From positions 1,506 to 46,113 of the forward strand of contig DHVR01000051.1 of the NCBI GenBank assembly GCA_002412765.1: a stretch of DNA of 44,608 bases, given 5' to 3'. A program made the translations under genes and the position numbers. Of the stretch, positions 17,016 to 26,350 are shown piece after piece. Source of the DNA: Leptolinea sp. UBA5203. Its GTDB lineage: Bacteria; Chloroflexota; Anaerolineae; Anaerolineales; Anaerolineaceae. The notes beneath the pieces are model-generated. The model was given only the letters and a program-made list of their open reading frames with translations. It ran no database searches and was not told the origin of the DNA. Position 1 is the first letter of the stretch. Each line of letters starts with the position of its first letter.

Positions 17016-18071
17016 TTATTCCAGCAAATCCAAGTTATCAATGGGTATCGTAATCTGTTTTTTATCACTCAATCGTAAATCAGCAGTTCTGGCCAGAATC
17101 CCATTGGCTAATTTCGTTTTACCGGAATGGATTCTGAGTACTTCTCCGATTTGCCCCTGGTAAGGGTGTGATAAAATCCGCACAATTCTCCCAGGCTTAA
17201 GACTGAGAACATCATTGGGTTCCTCTCCTACTGCTGGCAGCGGAATGAAGGCTTCCGGTTTGGTGCCGGTCAATTCATCCGCAGGGTCTGCAATCAGGTT
17301 CAATTCCCGATTGATATTCGTATTCAATATCTGATATGCTGCAAGATTCATGCCTATGTCGCCAAAACCATCCGTTAAAAGAATTGGATATTTCACTTCC
17401 ATGGCTAAAGACTGCAAACTGGCTGCCATAGTGCCCAGAATCAAACCGCGAATATTCAAGGAAGTCAGTGTTTTCAATACTTCCGTGTTTCTCAAAGTAC
17501 CAGAAAATATAACAGCGCCCCGCAAATCAACCGTCAGAAAACGCGGATCCAGTTCGGATGTGGCGTCATTGCCGATTTGCATTAATAATCCGGAGCTGAT
17601 TTGATGGTTACCCCATACCCCTTGCACCAGAGCCCCATGACATTGCAAAATTGCACCTGTACGGTGCAAGACTTCCAATACAACCCCGGAGTACCCAGCC
17701 CGTACCTGTTCACGACGCCCTTGAACTTCCAAAATGACTTTACCGCCGGAGATGGCTGTAACAACGCCATTCATGGGCGCCCGAACAACTCGCTTCAGGA
17801 ATCCGCCTGTCTCAGCGATAATATCCCCTTCTTCAAGGCGTTCCCCAACTTTGCAGGAAAGAAGCGCCATGACGGCTTCTATTTTTTTTACTTGTAGGGC
17901 CTGACGCACATCCACCAAAATATGATGGTCATGCAGGTCAGCATGGGCAACAACTTCACTGCCATTAACCTCCTGACCGGTTGCAACTAAAACTTCACCC
18001 GCACTGGATAATACCCGTTTACGGTTTATACAAACCAGAGGACGAATGATGGTGGGTTGTTTTGCTAACAT
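17016..18071 (-). CDS. Barrel-sandwich-hybrid and KOW-like protein of the MutL cluster
   Basis: A 351-residue protein without signal peptide or membrane helix. The first 150 residues have two biotinyl/lipoyl-like half-barrel patterns (SAGEVLVATGQEVNG; VGERLEEGDIIAETG...VRAPMNGVVTAISGG), but no MKM-type Lys, so it is unlikely to carry biotin or lipoate. The middle (about 165-265) contains the pattern DLRGAVIFSGTLRN...YPILLTDGFGDIGMN. The C-terminus is KOW-like: KPGRIVRILSHPYQGQIGEVL, ending ITIPIDNLDLLE. From memory of family patterns, such proteins accompany MutL-type ATPases in Chloroflexota; I could not check. The function is unknown. It starts 43 bp after the MutL-type gene. Confidence 0.7.
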   Translation of the reverse strand: MLAKQPTIIRPLVCINRKRVLSSAGEVLVATGQEVNGSEVVAHADLHDHHILVDVRQALQVKKIEAVMALLSCKVGERLEEGDIIAETGGFLKRVVRAPMNGVVTAISGGKVILEVQGRREQVRAGYSGVVLEVLHRTGAILQCHGALVQGVWGNHQISSGLLMQIGNDATSELDPRFLTVDLRGAVIFSGTLRNTEVLKTLTSLNIRGLILGTMAASLQSLAMEVKYPILLTDGFGDIGMNLAAYQILNTNINRELNLIADPADELTGTKPEAFIPLPAVGEEPNDVLSLKPGRIVRILSHPYQGQIGEVLRIHSGKTKLANGILARTADLRLSDKKQITIPIDNLDLLE

Positions 18072-18114
18072 AGAAGTTTATTCCAATTGAATTGTTGCAT
18101 GTTTTATACCAACC

Positions 18115-19848
18115 TTACCCCTTCAAGGTTGTCCTCCAAAGATGGAGAAGTTCTCGTCTTTCTTCCACAGCGGTAGGCAGGGCGATATTTCTACCGCGTG
18201 CATCAATTACCAGGCCGCACACGCCGCCCACCGTTTTAAATGCAGCCAATCCTTTCCCTACCACAGGGTCAACTATGGTACGCCCAATACCTGAAACCAT
18301 GATGCGTGCCGTCTTGCCCTGACTGATGGGGATTTGTATAATTGTGCCTTTGCGGACCTGAATATCATCCGTTTGCCCGTCTTCTGTTTCATAGCGAATC
18401 CGTAAAACAGGTTTACCATTTCTTTCGCTACTGATCGGACAGATGACTGTACCCAAATTGAGAAAAGCTCCCGATTCCAAAGCTTGAACGGGAATAGCGG
18501 GGTGAATTTTAGCAGCCGTCCCCAAGGGACCGGTAATACCGTTGGTATCTAGGGTGATGGTGGTAATACCCATCGGTTGGATTCCATCCAGAACCATCAT
18601 TAAACTATCCGAAGGATGGGGTACATTGCCAAACACGGCGCCGGATACCAGAATAGGATCAAAATTCGCTTTTTCCTGCGGCCAGCGTTGTTGTAAATGC
18701 TGAATCATCAGGCGTAAAGCAACTCTGGCAACTGCCTGCTCAATTTCCAATGCAATCGTGCTGGCAGGAATTTGTCCAGGTTGCAGCTTCTTCTGCCAGA
18801 TGTAATCCAAAACTACCGAAGGAGGAATATCTGCTGAAATCCATTCGTATACGGCATCCAGGCCTGCTTTGCGGATGATATTGGACATGGAAGTACCCAG
18901 TCCTAAATCAAACACATCCACAATCGATTGACTCCGGTCTGCAATGGCCATGGTGGCATGAGAAGCGCCTAAATCCACACCCAGGACGGCGCGCTGAATT
19001 TTGCTTTCTGTTCCCAAATAGCGAATAATTCGGTGGAATCCCATTGCTGTGGATTCCGGTTCGGTACTGCAAATTTGGGAAAGGTCTTCCAGACCTTGTA
19101 TTTTCTTGCTCTTTTGATACAACACCATCTGGGATAATAGCGCCTGGGAATCCATAAAGGTTTCATCATCCAGACTGGGACGGATATTTTTTGCAGTTGC
19201 CACAGGGGTCCAATGTTCCAACCCTTCTTTTATTCGTTGGGCTAATTGGGAATTTCCGCAATAGAGCACTTCCGGTCTTTTTTCTTCCGGGAGGACTTTC
19301 AAAATCAAGGAAACCAATTCTGCCATCTTCAATACCGATCGACTGGCACCCTGTTCCATCCCCCCTGCAAAAACAATAATTTGAGGGGAAAGACGTAACA
19401 CGGTATCAATCTGTTCATCCACACTGCGACCATCCCCAACCCCAATGCTGTCCACCACTGTACCATAAACAGAGTTAGCCACAATGCGTAAACTCTCCAG
19501 GGATACTTCGGAGAGCAAGCCAACCAAAATCATGCGGATTTCCGGGCCGGCGGAGTAGGTCAATACCAGACGATCTACACCCATTCCTTCGTGGGTGGAA
19601 GGATATAATAATTTGGCCTGAGAATCGATAATTCCCCGCCCTGTTTTTTCTTCCAGTTGAGTAAAGGCTCGATGTAAGCCCTCATTAATATCGCAATAAG
19701 GTTTTTTCATCGTGTTAGGAGCAGAACCGCTGGCTATGAAGCTGTATTGTCCTTCCACCATATCAAAAAGAAAAACACGTGTGTATACCGTCCCAAGATC
19801 GATGGCAAGGAGAGAGTAGGTTTCTTTTGTAGGCGTTATAGCTGTCAT
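18115..19848 (-). CDS. MutL-type (glutamate mutase L family) actin-fold ATPase
   Basis: 577 residues. It has two actin/Hsp70-type phosphate-binding motifs, LLAIDLGTVYTRV (about residues 13-25) and VLGVDLGASHATM (about 288-300), and an adenosine-type glycine motif in IIVFAGGMEQG (158-167), matching the MutL family linked to adenosylcobalamin-dependent glutamate mutase. No glutamate mutase subunit is encoded nearby. All neighbours are membrane or scaffold proteins, so here the ATPase may act like FtsA or PilM as a cytoplasmic ATPase of a membrane complex. The ATG directly abuts the stop of the previous gene (TAAATG), implying translational coupling. Confidence 0.82.
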   Translation of the reverse strand: MTAITPTKETYSLLAIDLGTVYTRVFLFDMVEGQYSFIASGSAPNTMKKPYCDINEGLHRAFTQLEEKTGRGIIDSQAKLLYPSTHEGMGVDRLVLTYSAGPEIRMILVGLLSEVSLESLRIVANSVYGTVVDSIGVGDGRSVDEQIDTVLRLSPQIIVFAGGMEQGASRSVLKMAELVSLILKVLPEEKRPEVLYCGNSQLAQRIKEGLEHWTPVATAKNIRPSLDDETFMDSQALLSQMVLYQKSKKIQGLEDLSQICSTEPESTAMGFHRIIRYLGTESKIQRAVLGVDLGASHATMAIADRSQSIVDVFDLGLGTSMSNIIRKAGLDAVYEWISADIPPSVVLDYIWQKKLQPGQIPASTIALEIEQAVARVALRLMIQHLQQRWPQEKANFDPILVSGAVFGNVPHPSDSLMMVLDGIQPMGITTITLDTNGITGPLGTAAKIHPAIPVQALESGAFLNLGTVICPISSERNGKPVLRIRYETEDGQTDDIQVRKGTIIQIPISQGKTARIMVSGIGRTIVDPVVGKGLAAFKTVGGVCGLVIDARGRNIALPTAVEERRELLHLWRTTLKG

Positions 19849-20535
19849 TTAGAACAATCCCGGGAGTAATTGTTGGAAAAATTGCAGGATAAAAATCAGA
19901 CGATCCATCAAGGCAGCCAAAGCCGCAGCATAAACCCCAGCGAAAACCGCACCAAAGGTAATGGCAATAAAACCAGAACCCATTCGAGCTAGCCATTCAA
20001 TCATCGGAGCACGTTTTTTCTGCTGAGATTTCGCAGGTGCTCCATAATGGAAATAAGCCAGGGCGGATACGCTGCCAAGAAGAAAAACTGAACCTTCCAA
20101 TAATCGATATAGAATGCTGGTACCTGCCAAACCCGTTTCCATGCCGGCAGCGCTACTAATTTGCGGTAAAATAGTACCGAATATCGCCCCACTGATAATT
20201 ACAGCCGAGCTAACCCCAACCAAATAAGCCAGCGGCAGATTACTTGCCCTGGACAAGCCGGGGATTAAGCGAACAAACAAGAAACCAGATAAAAGTAAGC
20301 CGCCAATTGCAAGCATACTTTCATTGCCCGTTCCATAAATCAAAGGCCAGATCAAGCGGGGTAAAATGACTTGATAAATAACAATCACAGCAACGTATCC
20401 GGCGGTACAACCCACAAACAGATAACTGACCATTCGGAAGAGAACATGATCGCCAAAGACATAACTGAGCACAATCAGTGTCAGCAGGAATCCAGCGAGC
20501 GTCCATAGAAAATCAGCATTCAACATGTTAACCAA
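19849..20535 (-). CDS. Polytopic membrane protein of the MutL cluster
   Basis: 228 residues with about six or seven hydrophobic segments (residues 10-27, 36-58, 75-92, 102-125, 140-162, 185-210). A basic cytoplasmic loop APAKSQQKKRAP (about 166-177) sits before the last helix. No transporter or enzyme motif is recognised. It lies 3 bp after the scaffold gene and abuts the MutL-type ATPase gene, suggesting that the three are made in fixed proportion and assemble together. It might be the membrane anchor or channel of the complex; this is inference. Confidence 0.7.
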   Translation of the reverse strand: MVNMLNADFLWTLAGFLLTLIVLSYVFGDHVLFRMVSYLFVGCTAGYVAVIVIYQVILPRLIWPLIYGTGNESMLAIGGLLLSGFLFVRLIPGLSRASNLPLAYLVGVSSAVIISGAIFGTILPQISSAAGMETGLAGTSILYRLLEGSVFLLGSVSALAYFHYGAPAKSQQKKRAPMIEWLARMGSGFIAITFGAVFAGVYAAALAALMDRLIFILQFFQQLLPGLF

Positions 20536-20538
20536 GCC

Positions 20539-23500
20539 TTAACGAGGTGTTTTCCTTCCGGAGAAGGTGTTTCGTACAATGTACCCGAGGGTTAAGAGAA
20601 TCACAATCAAGGTAACCAGATTCATTCCAAACTGGTAAGAATACCATCTGGCGGCCAACCCGGCGGATTGATTAATTAAGGAACGATAGGTATACCCTTG
20701 ATAAAGCCCGGCGATCAGCCCCTTGATCTGTCCACTTTGCCAATAGGGCAATATCAAAGGATAGGCCTGCGCACTGGTGACCATCATCATATGGTTCTTG
20801 GTGTTTAGACTGGATTGTTCAATCCAATCACGGCTAAGGGTTGGTGAATCCGTCAGCACAATTAAACCAGCAAACTCATCAATCGATTGGATGGAAGTTA
20901 ATACATTTGAATTCCACACCGAACTAGGGGTTTTCTCATAGCGAAAACCATATTGAACGGTTTGGTGTGGATAGCGCAGAAATTGCAGCATGGCAGCAGA
21001 ACCGCCAGGCAAATAACCCAGATTAACGACTCTGGATTCATATTCCGCCACATTGGTTTCCGGATGGGCCGCATAATGCTTTAACCAAATGTCCTGGGCT
21101 ATTTCCTCAGCCAGTACCGGACCAATCGGCAGTGTGGAGATCATGGCAACATTAACCCTCTTTTCGTACAAGCGATTCAATAGTCCATCCAGTGTGCCGC
21201 GCATTTCAGCCGTATAGCCGGATTCAAAATCCATTACCAATAAAACAGAACTGTTTTCCGGATATTGTTCAACTTGATTATGGAAAGAAACGACAGGATC
21301 ACTGGCCACAAAAGGCAGTGACCCCGGCATTAGAATGAATCCACTAAAGGGAATCAACATGATCAGGACTAACAGAACCGCAAAGAGGATTCGCATCAAA
21401 TTAAGCGGGACTTTTTCAACTGCTACCTTCAAAGGTTGGTTCTTGGCTTCACTCTCAATCATGCGGGTGAGGACTTGCATTCGATTGGACTGTCGATCCG
21501 TCAATTGAATCTGATCGGAATAGATCGGCGGTTTCCGGTACATCATATCCATGTCACGCGCCGGAAGAACGCCCATCAACCCTGCCAGAGGGCCAATTTT
21601 CTCTGTTTGTGTATCCTCTTTGCCGGGTTCTGGTTTGTGTCGTTTGGTTTTCCCTGGTTGACCCGGTTTGATTTGATTCAGCCAGGTGGGCAGCTCCCCT
21701 TTCTCCAGACCTTCCAGTTCCCACTGGATATTCTCCACGCCTTCTATATGGGCTTCTTCAGAGACTTCTTCTGCTTTTTTCCCGTTTGCCTGCCAAATTT
21801 CCGGGGACAACCAATTAGGTAAATCATCACCGGCAAATGGATGGGAGGTATCCAGGTTCTCAGGCGTTAAATCATCAGATTCAAATGTAAATGCAGAGCT
21901 TACCTCAGGCTGGCTGCTTTCGCCAGCCTGTTTCATTTCATTTAGCCAATCGGGTACAGTGGATTCCGGAAGAAGATTGCCTATCTCCTCTTCCTCCTCC
22001 TGTTCGAATTCCAGGTTGTTCGCTTGTTCTGACAGATCAACTGAACTGGAAGCGCCAGTCCAAACATCCAGGGGCTCTCCAGCAGGTTCAATGGCATCAT
22101 TGAATGAAGTTAACCAATCCGGAATGTCCTCCTCCAAGGCTTTGGTCAAACCCATGCCGGTTGGAATACGCTCATCCTCATCAAAGGTATCTTTGGGTAA
22201 AGAGTCAACGGAAGAATCCATCTCTTCCGGTTCTTGTTCAAAATAAGCCGTCATCAACGGTTGAGAAGTACTCGCATCGCGTTCAATGGGTTCATTTCTG
22301 AAATCCTCGAAACCCTCTACTTCACCACCATCAGCGGTCATCATAGATCTTGGTGGGGCCGTAGCCTCTTCGAGATTCTTCATCCAGGCAGGTAAATCAC
22401 CATCGGATTCACTCATTCCCAGGTCGTTGTCATCCAGCCCGCTCAAGGCAGCCGTCATCATCGGCGCCGAGGTTTGGGCGGGCGGCACAGCTTCTTCGAG
22501 TGCTTTCATCCAGGATGGAATTTCTTCCTCCTGGGCGGGTTCTTCTTCTTCCAGTCCACTCAATGCAGCTGTCATCGTCGGTGCAGAGGGTCGCGTTGGC
22601 GGCGCAGCTTCTTCGAGTTCCTTCATCCAGGATGGAATTTCTTCCTCCTGGGCAGGTTCTTCTTCTTCCAGTCCACTCAATGCAGCCGTCATCTTCGGTG
22701 CAGAGGTTTGGATAGGTGGCGCAGCTTCTTCGAGCTCCTTCATCCAGGATGGAATTTCTTCCTCCTGGGCAGGTTTTTCTTCATCCAGTCCAGTTAATGC
22801 TGCCGTCATCATGGAAGCGGAGGGACGCAAAGGAGCCGTTACATCTTCAATGTTTTTCATCCAGGAAGGAATCTCTTCTTCCTGGGCAGGTTTTTCTTCC
22901 AATTCACCGGATATATCACTCTTCGGCGCTGAGGGGGTGGTAGATGTCGAACCGGTACTCTCCAGTTCTTTCATCCAGGACGGAATTTCTTCTTCCTCAG
23001 TTGGTTCCTCTTCCAATATGCGCAACGCAGCGGTCATCATCGATGGCGCTTGATGGATGGGATTTTCAACGGCTTCAGGGTTCAATTCCCAAGGTGGTGT
23101 ATCTTCTTCATCGGATGGAATTTCTTCCAACGCACGCAGCGCTGCTGTAAACATCGATGGTGTTTTACTGATGGGTTTTTCAACCTGATCTGCATTCATT
23201 TCCCAGGGAGGCGTTTCTTCCTCATCAGATGGAATATCTTCCATCGCCTGAAGTGCAGCCGTAAAGATCGACGGCGGTTTTTTGATGGGTTTTCCAACCT
23301 CATCCGCGTTCATCTCCCATGGCGGTGTTTCTTCATCATCAGATGGAATCTCTTCCAATGCCTGAAGTGCAGCGGTAAAGATCGATGGCGGTTTTTTGAC
23401 AGGCGGTTCAAGCTCTTCTGCTTTCTTCATCCAGGGGGCGGGCTCATCCGGCGGCAAATCCATGCCTAAATCTTCATCATCCAAACCACTCAATTGAGCT

Positions 23501-24960
23501 GTTAAAATGGGGGTTTTGGGCAGTTCAGATGATTCCAAATTAGGGGATTCTGATGCTCCAAAGAGCTCTTCTCCCGAGTCATCCAGAATGACTGTCATGG
23601 CTGGGGAGAGTTTAGGAGAAGCAGGCTTATCCTCCAATTGTTCTTTCATCCAGGGGGGCACTTCTTCTGCCGGCAGATCCATACCCAGGGCTTCATCATC
23701 CAAACCACTTAATGACGCTGTCATCAAGGAGGGTTTAGTAAATTTATCTTCCGGCTGATCTTTCATCCAGTCCGGGATTTCTTCATCGCCTTCGTCCAGA
23801 GCAGCCGTCATTTTTGGTGCAAGCGATGGCTTCGCTGGCGGTACATCCGGAACTTTTTTCATCCACGGGGGCAGATCTTCTTCCGAGGGAGTCTCATCTT
23901 GTTCCTCGAAGTAAACCGTTTGGAGAGTCCTATTGTCTTTAAATTGATCATTCTCATCCAATTCGGACTCGGAAAAGAATTGGGTAGCTTTATGATCTGG
24001 TTTTGGTTCCGTACCTATTTCCTCACCGGAAAATGGATCATAAACAGGTAAGCTGGCATCTTCCTTCTCTGCAAACCGTGGGTCCAGCTCTTTTTGTTTG
24101 GCTAATTCGCCGGTATCCACTTCTCCCATCCAATAACGGGCTTTTTGTTTGCCAGCCCCCCCTTCTTTTTGATCCAGGCTCTGCAGCCACTCCATCAGGT
24201 TTTCAGTGGGGTCTTTCGATGATGCACTTGTATCATCCTCAAGCCAGGAGGGAACATCTTGTTCAACGGTTTTGGAATCACGGATGGAGGATAGCGATGC
24301 AGAGCTGTCCCGCCAATCTGCCATATCCACATCATCCATCAATACTTTTTGATCACGATCATCAATGTATTCTTCATCCGCCTGCTCATGGGCAGGCTTC
24401 TCACCGGATGGTAATATGCGGTTAAACCAATCCGTGACCTTAGGTGGTTGATCCGGTGTGGCAGTTTCCTCTTCTTCAATCTCGTCTTCTGCAGGCTCCT
24501 GGGTGGAATCGTCCGTCCAGGTTCTTAATGCCGCTGTCCAATGAGGGATAGCCTCCTCCTCTTTCTTTTGAGGGGGCTCTTCTTTAAGATTGCGCAGCCA
24601 ATCCGGGACATCAACCCCGGAATCTTGCTGCTCATCCGCTTCCGGCTCATCATACTGAATTTCCTGATCGCGTTCTTCAAGGCTTCCTTGATCGGTTCGT
24701 GCACGGATATGGGTTAACCATTCCGGTGATTCTTCAGATTGTGGTTCTTCGGGTTCGGGGGTTGGAGGGGTGGGTGGATTTTGCTCTTTCTTTCCACTGC
24801 CTCCCGTCTCTTCTCGAAAAGCATCCAGCCAGCTCAAACCACCGGTAAATTTTCCGGCATTCGAGGGAGTCAACGGGGTGAGCCGTGCTCCACAATGCTG
24901 ACAAACTGAATTGTCAGCCGAATTTGGTTTTCCACACATGCTGCAGCGAATTTCGTCCAT
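20539..24960 (-). CDS. Giant zinc-ribbon scaffold with repeated Trp motifs and membrane-anchored outer domain
   Basis: 1473 residues. The N-terminus is a zinc ribbon with Cys at 6, 9, 20 and 23. Residues about 30-1150 are acidic and low-complexity, holding roughly two dozen copies of a short motif of the type [IVL]P[SDP]W[ML]K.L (for example IPSWMKELE, VPDWLRNLK, LPPWMKK), and a partner motif MTAALSGLD or IFTAALQALE. Tandem duplication is visible at DNA level with 117-bp and 114-bp units. A membrane helix at about 1188-1212 leads to a globular extracytoplasmic domain (about 1213-1438) and a second helix near the end. I read this as a multivalent cytoplasmic docking arm on a two-helix membrane protein. 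No family is recognised outside the ribbon. It lies 3 bp from both neighbours. Confidence 0.8.
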   Translation of the reverse strand: MDEIRCSMCGKPNSADNSVCQHCGARLTPLTPSNAGKFTGGLSWLDAFREETGGSGKKEQNPPTPPTPEPEEPQSEESPEWLTHIRARTDQGSLEERDQEIQYDEPEADEQQDSGVDVPDWLRNLKEEPPQKKEEEAIPHWTAALRTWTDDSTQEPAEDEIEEEETATPDQPPKVTDWFNRILPSGEKPAHEQADEEYIDDRDQKVLMDDVDMADWRDSSASLSSIRDSKTVEQDVPSWLEDDTSASSKDPTENLMEWLQSLDQKEGGAGKQKARYWMGEVDTGELAKQKELDPRFAEKEDASLPVYDPFSGEEIGTEPKPDHKATQFFSESELDENDQFKDNRTLQTVYFEEQDETPSEEDLPPWMKKVPDVPPAKPSLAPKMTAALDEGDEEIPDWMKDQPEDKFTKPSLMTASLSGLDDEALGMDLPAEEVPPWMKEQLEDKPASPKLSPAMTVILDDSGEELFGASESPNLESSELPKTPILTAQLSGLDDEDLGMDLPPDEPAPWMKKAEELEPPVKKPPSIFTAALQALEEIPSDDEETPPWEMNADEVGKPIKKPPSIFTAALQAMEDIPSDEEETPPWEMNADQVEKPISKTPSMFTAALRALEEIPSDEEDTPPWELNPEAVENPIHQAPSMMTAALRILEEEPTEEEEIPSWMKELESTGSTSTTPSAPKSDISGELEEKPAQEEEIPSWMKNIEDVTAPLRPSASMMTAALTGLDEEKPAQEEEIPSWMKELEEAAPPIQTSAPKMTAALSGLEEEEPAQEEEIPSWMKELEEAAPPTRPSAPTMTAALSGLEEEEPAQEEEIPSWMKALEEAVPPAQTSAPMMTAALSGLDDNDLGMSESDGDLPAWMKNLEEATAPPRSMMTADGGEVEGFEDFRNEPIERDASTSQPLMTAYFEQEPEEMDSSVDSLPKDTFDEDERIPTGMGLTKALEEDIPDWLTSFNDAIEPAGEPLDVWTGASSSVDLSEQANNLEFEQEEEEEIGNLLPESTVPDWLNEMKQAGESSQPEVSSAFTFESDDLTPENLDTSHPFAGDDLPNWLSPEIWQANGKKAEEVSEEAHIEGVENIQWELEGLEKGELPTWLNQIKPGQPGKTKRHKPEPGKEDTQTEKIGPLAGLMGVLPARDMDMMYRKPPIYSDQIQLTDRQSNRMQVLTRMIESEAKNQPLKVAVEKVPLNLMRILFAVLLVLIMLIPFSGFILMPGSLPFVASDPVVSFHNQVEQYPENSSVLLVMDFESGYTAEMRGTLDGLLNRLYEKRVNVAMISTLPIGPVLAEEIAQDIWLKHYAAHPETNVAEYESRVVNLGYLPGGSAAMLQFLRYPHQTVQYGFRYEKTPSSVWNSNVLTSIQSIDEFAGLIVLTDSPTLSRDWIEQSSLNTKNHMMMVTSAQAYPLILPYWQSGQIKGLIAGLYQGYTYRSLINQSAGLAARWYSYQFGMNLVTLIVILLTLGYIVRNTFSGRKTPR
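22505..22970 (-). repeat. Tandem in-frame repeats of 117 bp in the scaffold gene
   Basis: The segment encoding SWMKELEE... recurs with starts at 22505, 22622, 22739, 22856 and 22970 (spacing 117, 117, 117, 114 bp; 39 or 38 residues). The first three copies are nearly identical, so expansion looks recent. Confidence 0.85.
23111..23420 (-). repeat. Tandem in-frame repeats of 114 bp in the scaffold gene
   Basis: A second repeat class encoding EEIPSDDEETPPWEMNAD and PPSIFTAALQ has a 114-bp (38-residue) period, with units starting at 23111, 23225 and 23339. It is related to the 117-bp class through the shared TAAL and PPW/PSW motifs. Confidence 0.8.
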
Positions 24961-24963
24961 TGA

Positions 24964-25581
24964 TTATCCCTGATAAGGTCTGTCCATACCCAGTAATATT
25001 CGAACTCCAGTGATCAAACTGCCTAATGCCACACCTAAAATTAAACCTCGGGCACCAGCGATCGGAAGTCGCTCCAAAAACAAGATTCCCTGATCCAATA
25101 TTGGAATCTGGGAATGTACGGGTAAGGAATTTGAAAAATAGAATAAAAAGAATATCAGGCTGAACAAAAATAAAACTGTCGAAAATCCTTTTCGTTGGCG
25201 CACAGCCTGGAATATGGCAATTGCAAGAGAAAACGATAATAAAGCCAGCAAACTGGTTTCAATGGGCATCAACAACGCGGTGACGATGGGACGGAAATAA
25301 ATATCAGCCGGGGTATAAAACACGCCAAACATAAAGGTGGCGGTAAAAGCAATGATTAATAAGAGGCTATAGCCATCTCTGTCCCGTGGCTGAGTAACCT
25401 TGCGGATGTGCAAACGTAAAAAGTGGGCAATCGCCACCAGGGCGCCCATACCAGCTACAACAATGGCCCAATTGATCAAGACTTCCCGAATATTGGCCAG
25501 AATGGGAATGGGCAGAATGGTACCCAACAGTACGAGAAATCCTACAGCGATAGCGATAGCGGTTGAAATGGGTGATTTCAT
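24964..25581 (-). CDS. Polytopic membrane protein of the MutL cluster
   Basis: 205 residues with about six hydrophobic segments (residues 8-30, 35-53, 72-90, 98-127, 133-151, 172-196). The basic loop RLHIRKVTQPRDRDG (about 56-70) is probably cytoplasmic. No family is recognised. It begins 4 bp after the DUF6754-like gene and ends 3 bp before the scaffold gene, so it is firmly part of the operon. The structure gives no enzymatic clue; a structural membrane role is my guess. Confidence 0.7.
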   Translation of the reverse strand: MKSPISTAIAIAVGFLVLLGTILPIPILANIREVLINWAIVVAGMGALVAIAHFLRLHIRKVTQPRDRDGYSLLLIIAFTATFMFGVFYTPADIYFRPIVTALLMPIETSLLALLSFSLAIAIFQAVRQRKGFSTVLFLFSLIFFLFYFSNSLPVHSQIPILDQGILFLERLPIAGARGLILGVALGSLITGVRILLGMDRPYQG

Positions 25582-25585
25582 CGAT

Positions 25586-26350
25586 TCAGCCTCCCATCAA
25601 TAGTTGGGAGAGTTTAATCATACCGCCAAGCAGCATACCGGCGATTACTACCCAACGCAAAATATCCTGTACCAAAAGGCCCGCATTTTGTCCGCGGTCC
25701 TCCTGTAGATAACCGGCGACAGAGAAAACGTCCTCACCAATCAGCGTATCTTCGGCTTCAGCAAAGAAAACCGCCTGCGCCGGGATACTGCTGGAAGCAA
25801 CCAGCAGTTTGCCATTTGTACGGCGGACTGCCTGGCTCAATAACAAGGTTTCCGGACCCAGGTCGCCTATTAACAAATTTGCATAAACATTATCATTCGT
25901 AATCACGGATAGGGTGCCAGCCAGGTAAGAAAAGCGGGTCAGCCCTGTTAGGCGACCCTGTGAAATTTCGTATTGATCACTGGCGTTCCGTTCCCGATAG
26001 GCTGATTCCAGACCATTACGGGTCAGCAGGGAAAGAGGCCCATCTCCGCTGGTGGCTACCAGAGGACGATCGCCCAGGGTTGCCATGCGCACGGATTTTT
26101 TCATTGCATTTAATGCCACATAACTAGCAGCAGAATTTTGTTCAGTTAATGGGGCATTGCCAAATGAAATATGGATACGTTTGCCGGATTCAACCGCCGT
26201 CGCCATAGCTCGTTTGATCTTGGTGACAGCCGGGATGGGACGTACTACTCGACGAAATTTGACCAAATTGGGAACTGAAAATACAATCATCATTAGGATG
26301 GTGACCAACAAAATAAGGTATCCAAAGAATGTACTCATTGCCTCATTCAT
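25586..26350 (-). CDS. DUF6754-like double-anchored membrane protein
   Basis: 254 residues: one membrane helix near the N-terminus (about 8-28), a globular domain (about 45-225), and one membrane helix near the C-terminus (about 230-250). The domain pattern GKRIHISFGNAPL, PLVATSGDGPLSLL, DTLIGEDVFSVAGYL fits what I remember of DUF6754, a family without known function. Both ends are membrane-anchored. The ATG overlaps the 81-residue gene by 8 bp, so the two are coupled. The partnership with MutL-type ATPase genes suggests one complex; which side of the membrane the domain faces is not determined. Confidence 0.65.
   Translation of the reverse strand: MNEAMSTFFGYLILLVTILMMIVFSVPNLVKFRRVVRPIPAVTKIKRAMATAVESGKRIHISFGNAPLTEQNSAASYVALNAMKKSVRMATLGDRPLVATSGDGPLSLLTRNGLESAYRERNASDQYEISQGRLTGLTRFSYLAGTLSVITNDNVYANLLIGDLGPETLLLSQAVRRTNGKLLVASSSIPAQAVFFAEAEDTLIGEDVFSVAGYLQEDRGQNAGLLVQDILRWVVIAGMLLGGMIKLSQLLMGG

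Noticed and set aside
17016..18071. Biotin or lipoate carrier protein
   Set aside because: The barrel-like segments lack the Lys needed for attachment.
22505..23420. Regular direct repeats that might suggest a CRISPR array
   Set aside because: Units are contiguous, in frame and 114-117 bp long without unique spacers, so they are protein repeats.
21436..24425. Several long plus-strand frames rich in Ser or Phe opposite the scaffold gene
   Set aside because: They are antisense images of the repetitive acidic scaffold sequence; their composition follows from the repeats on the other strand.
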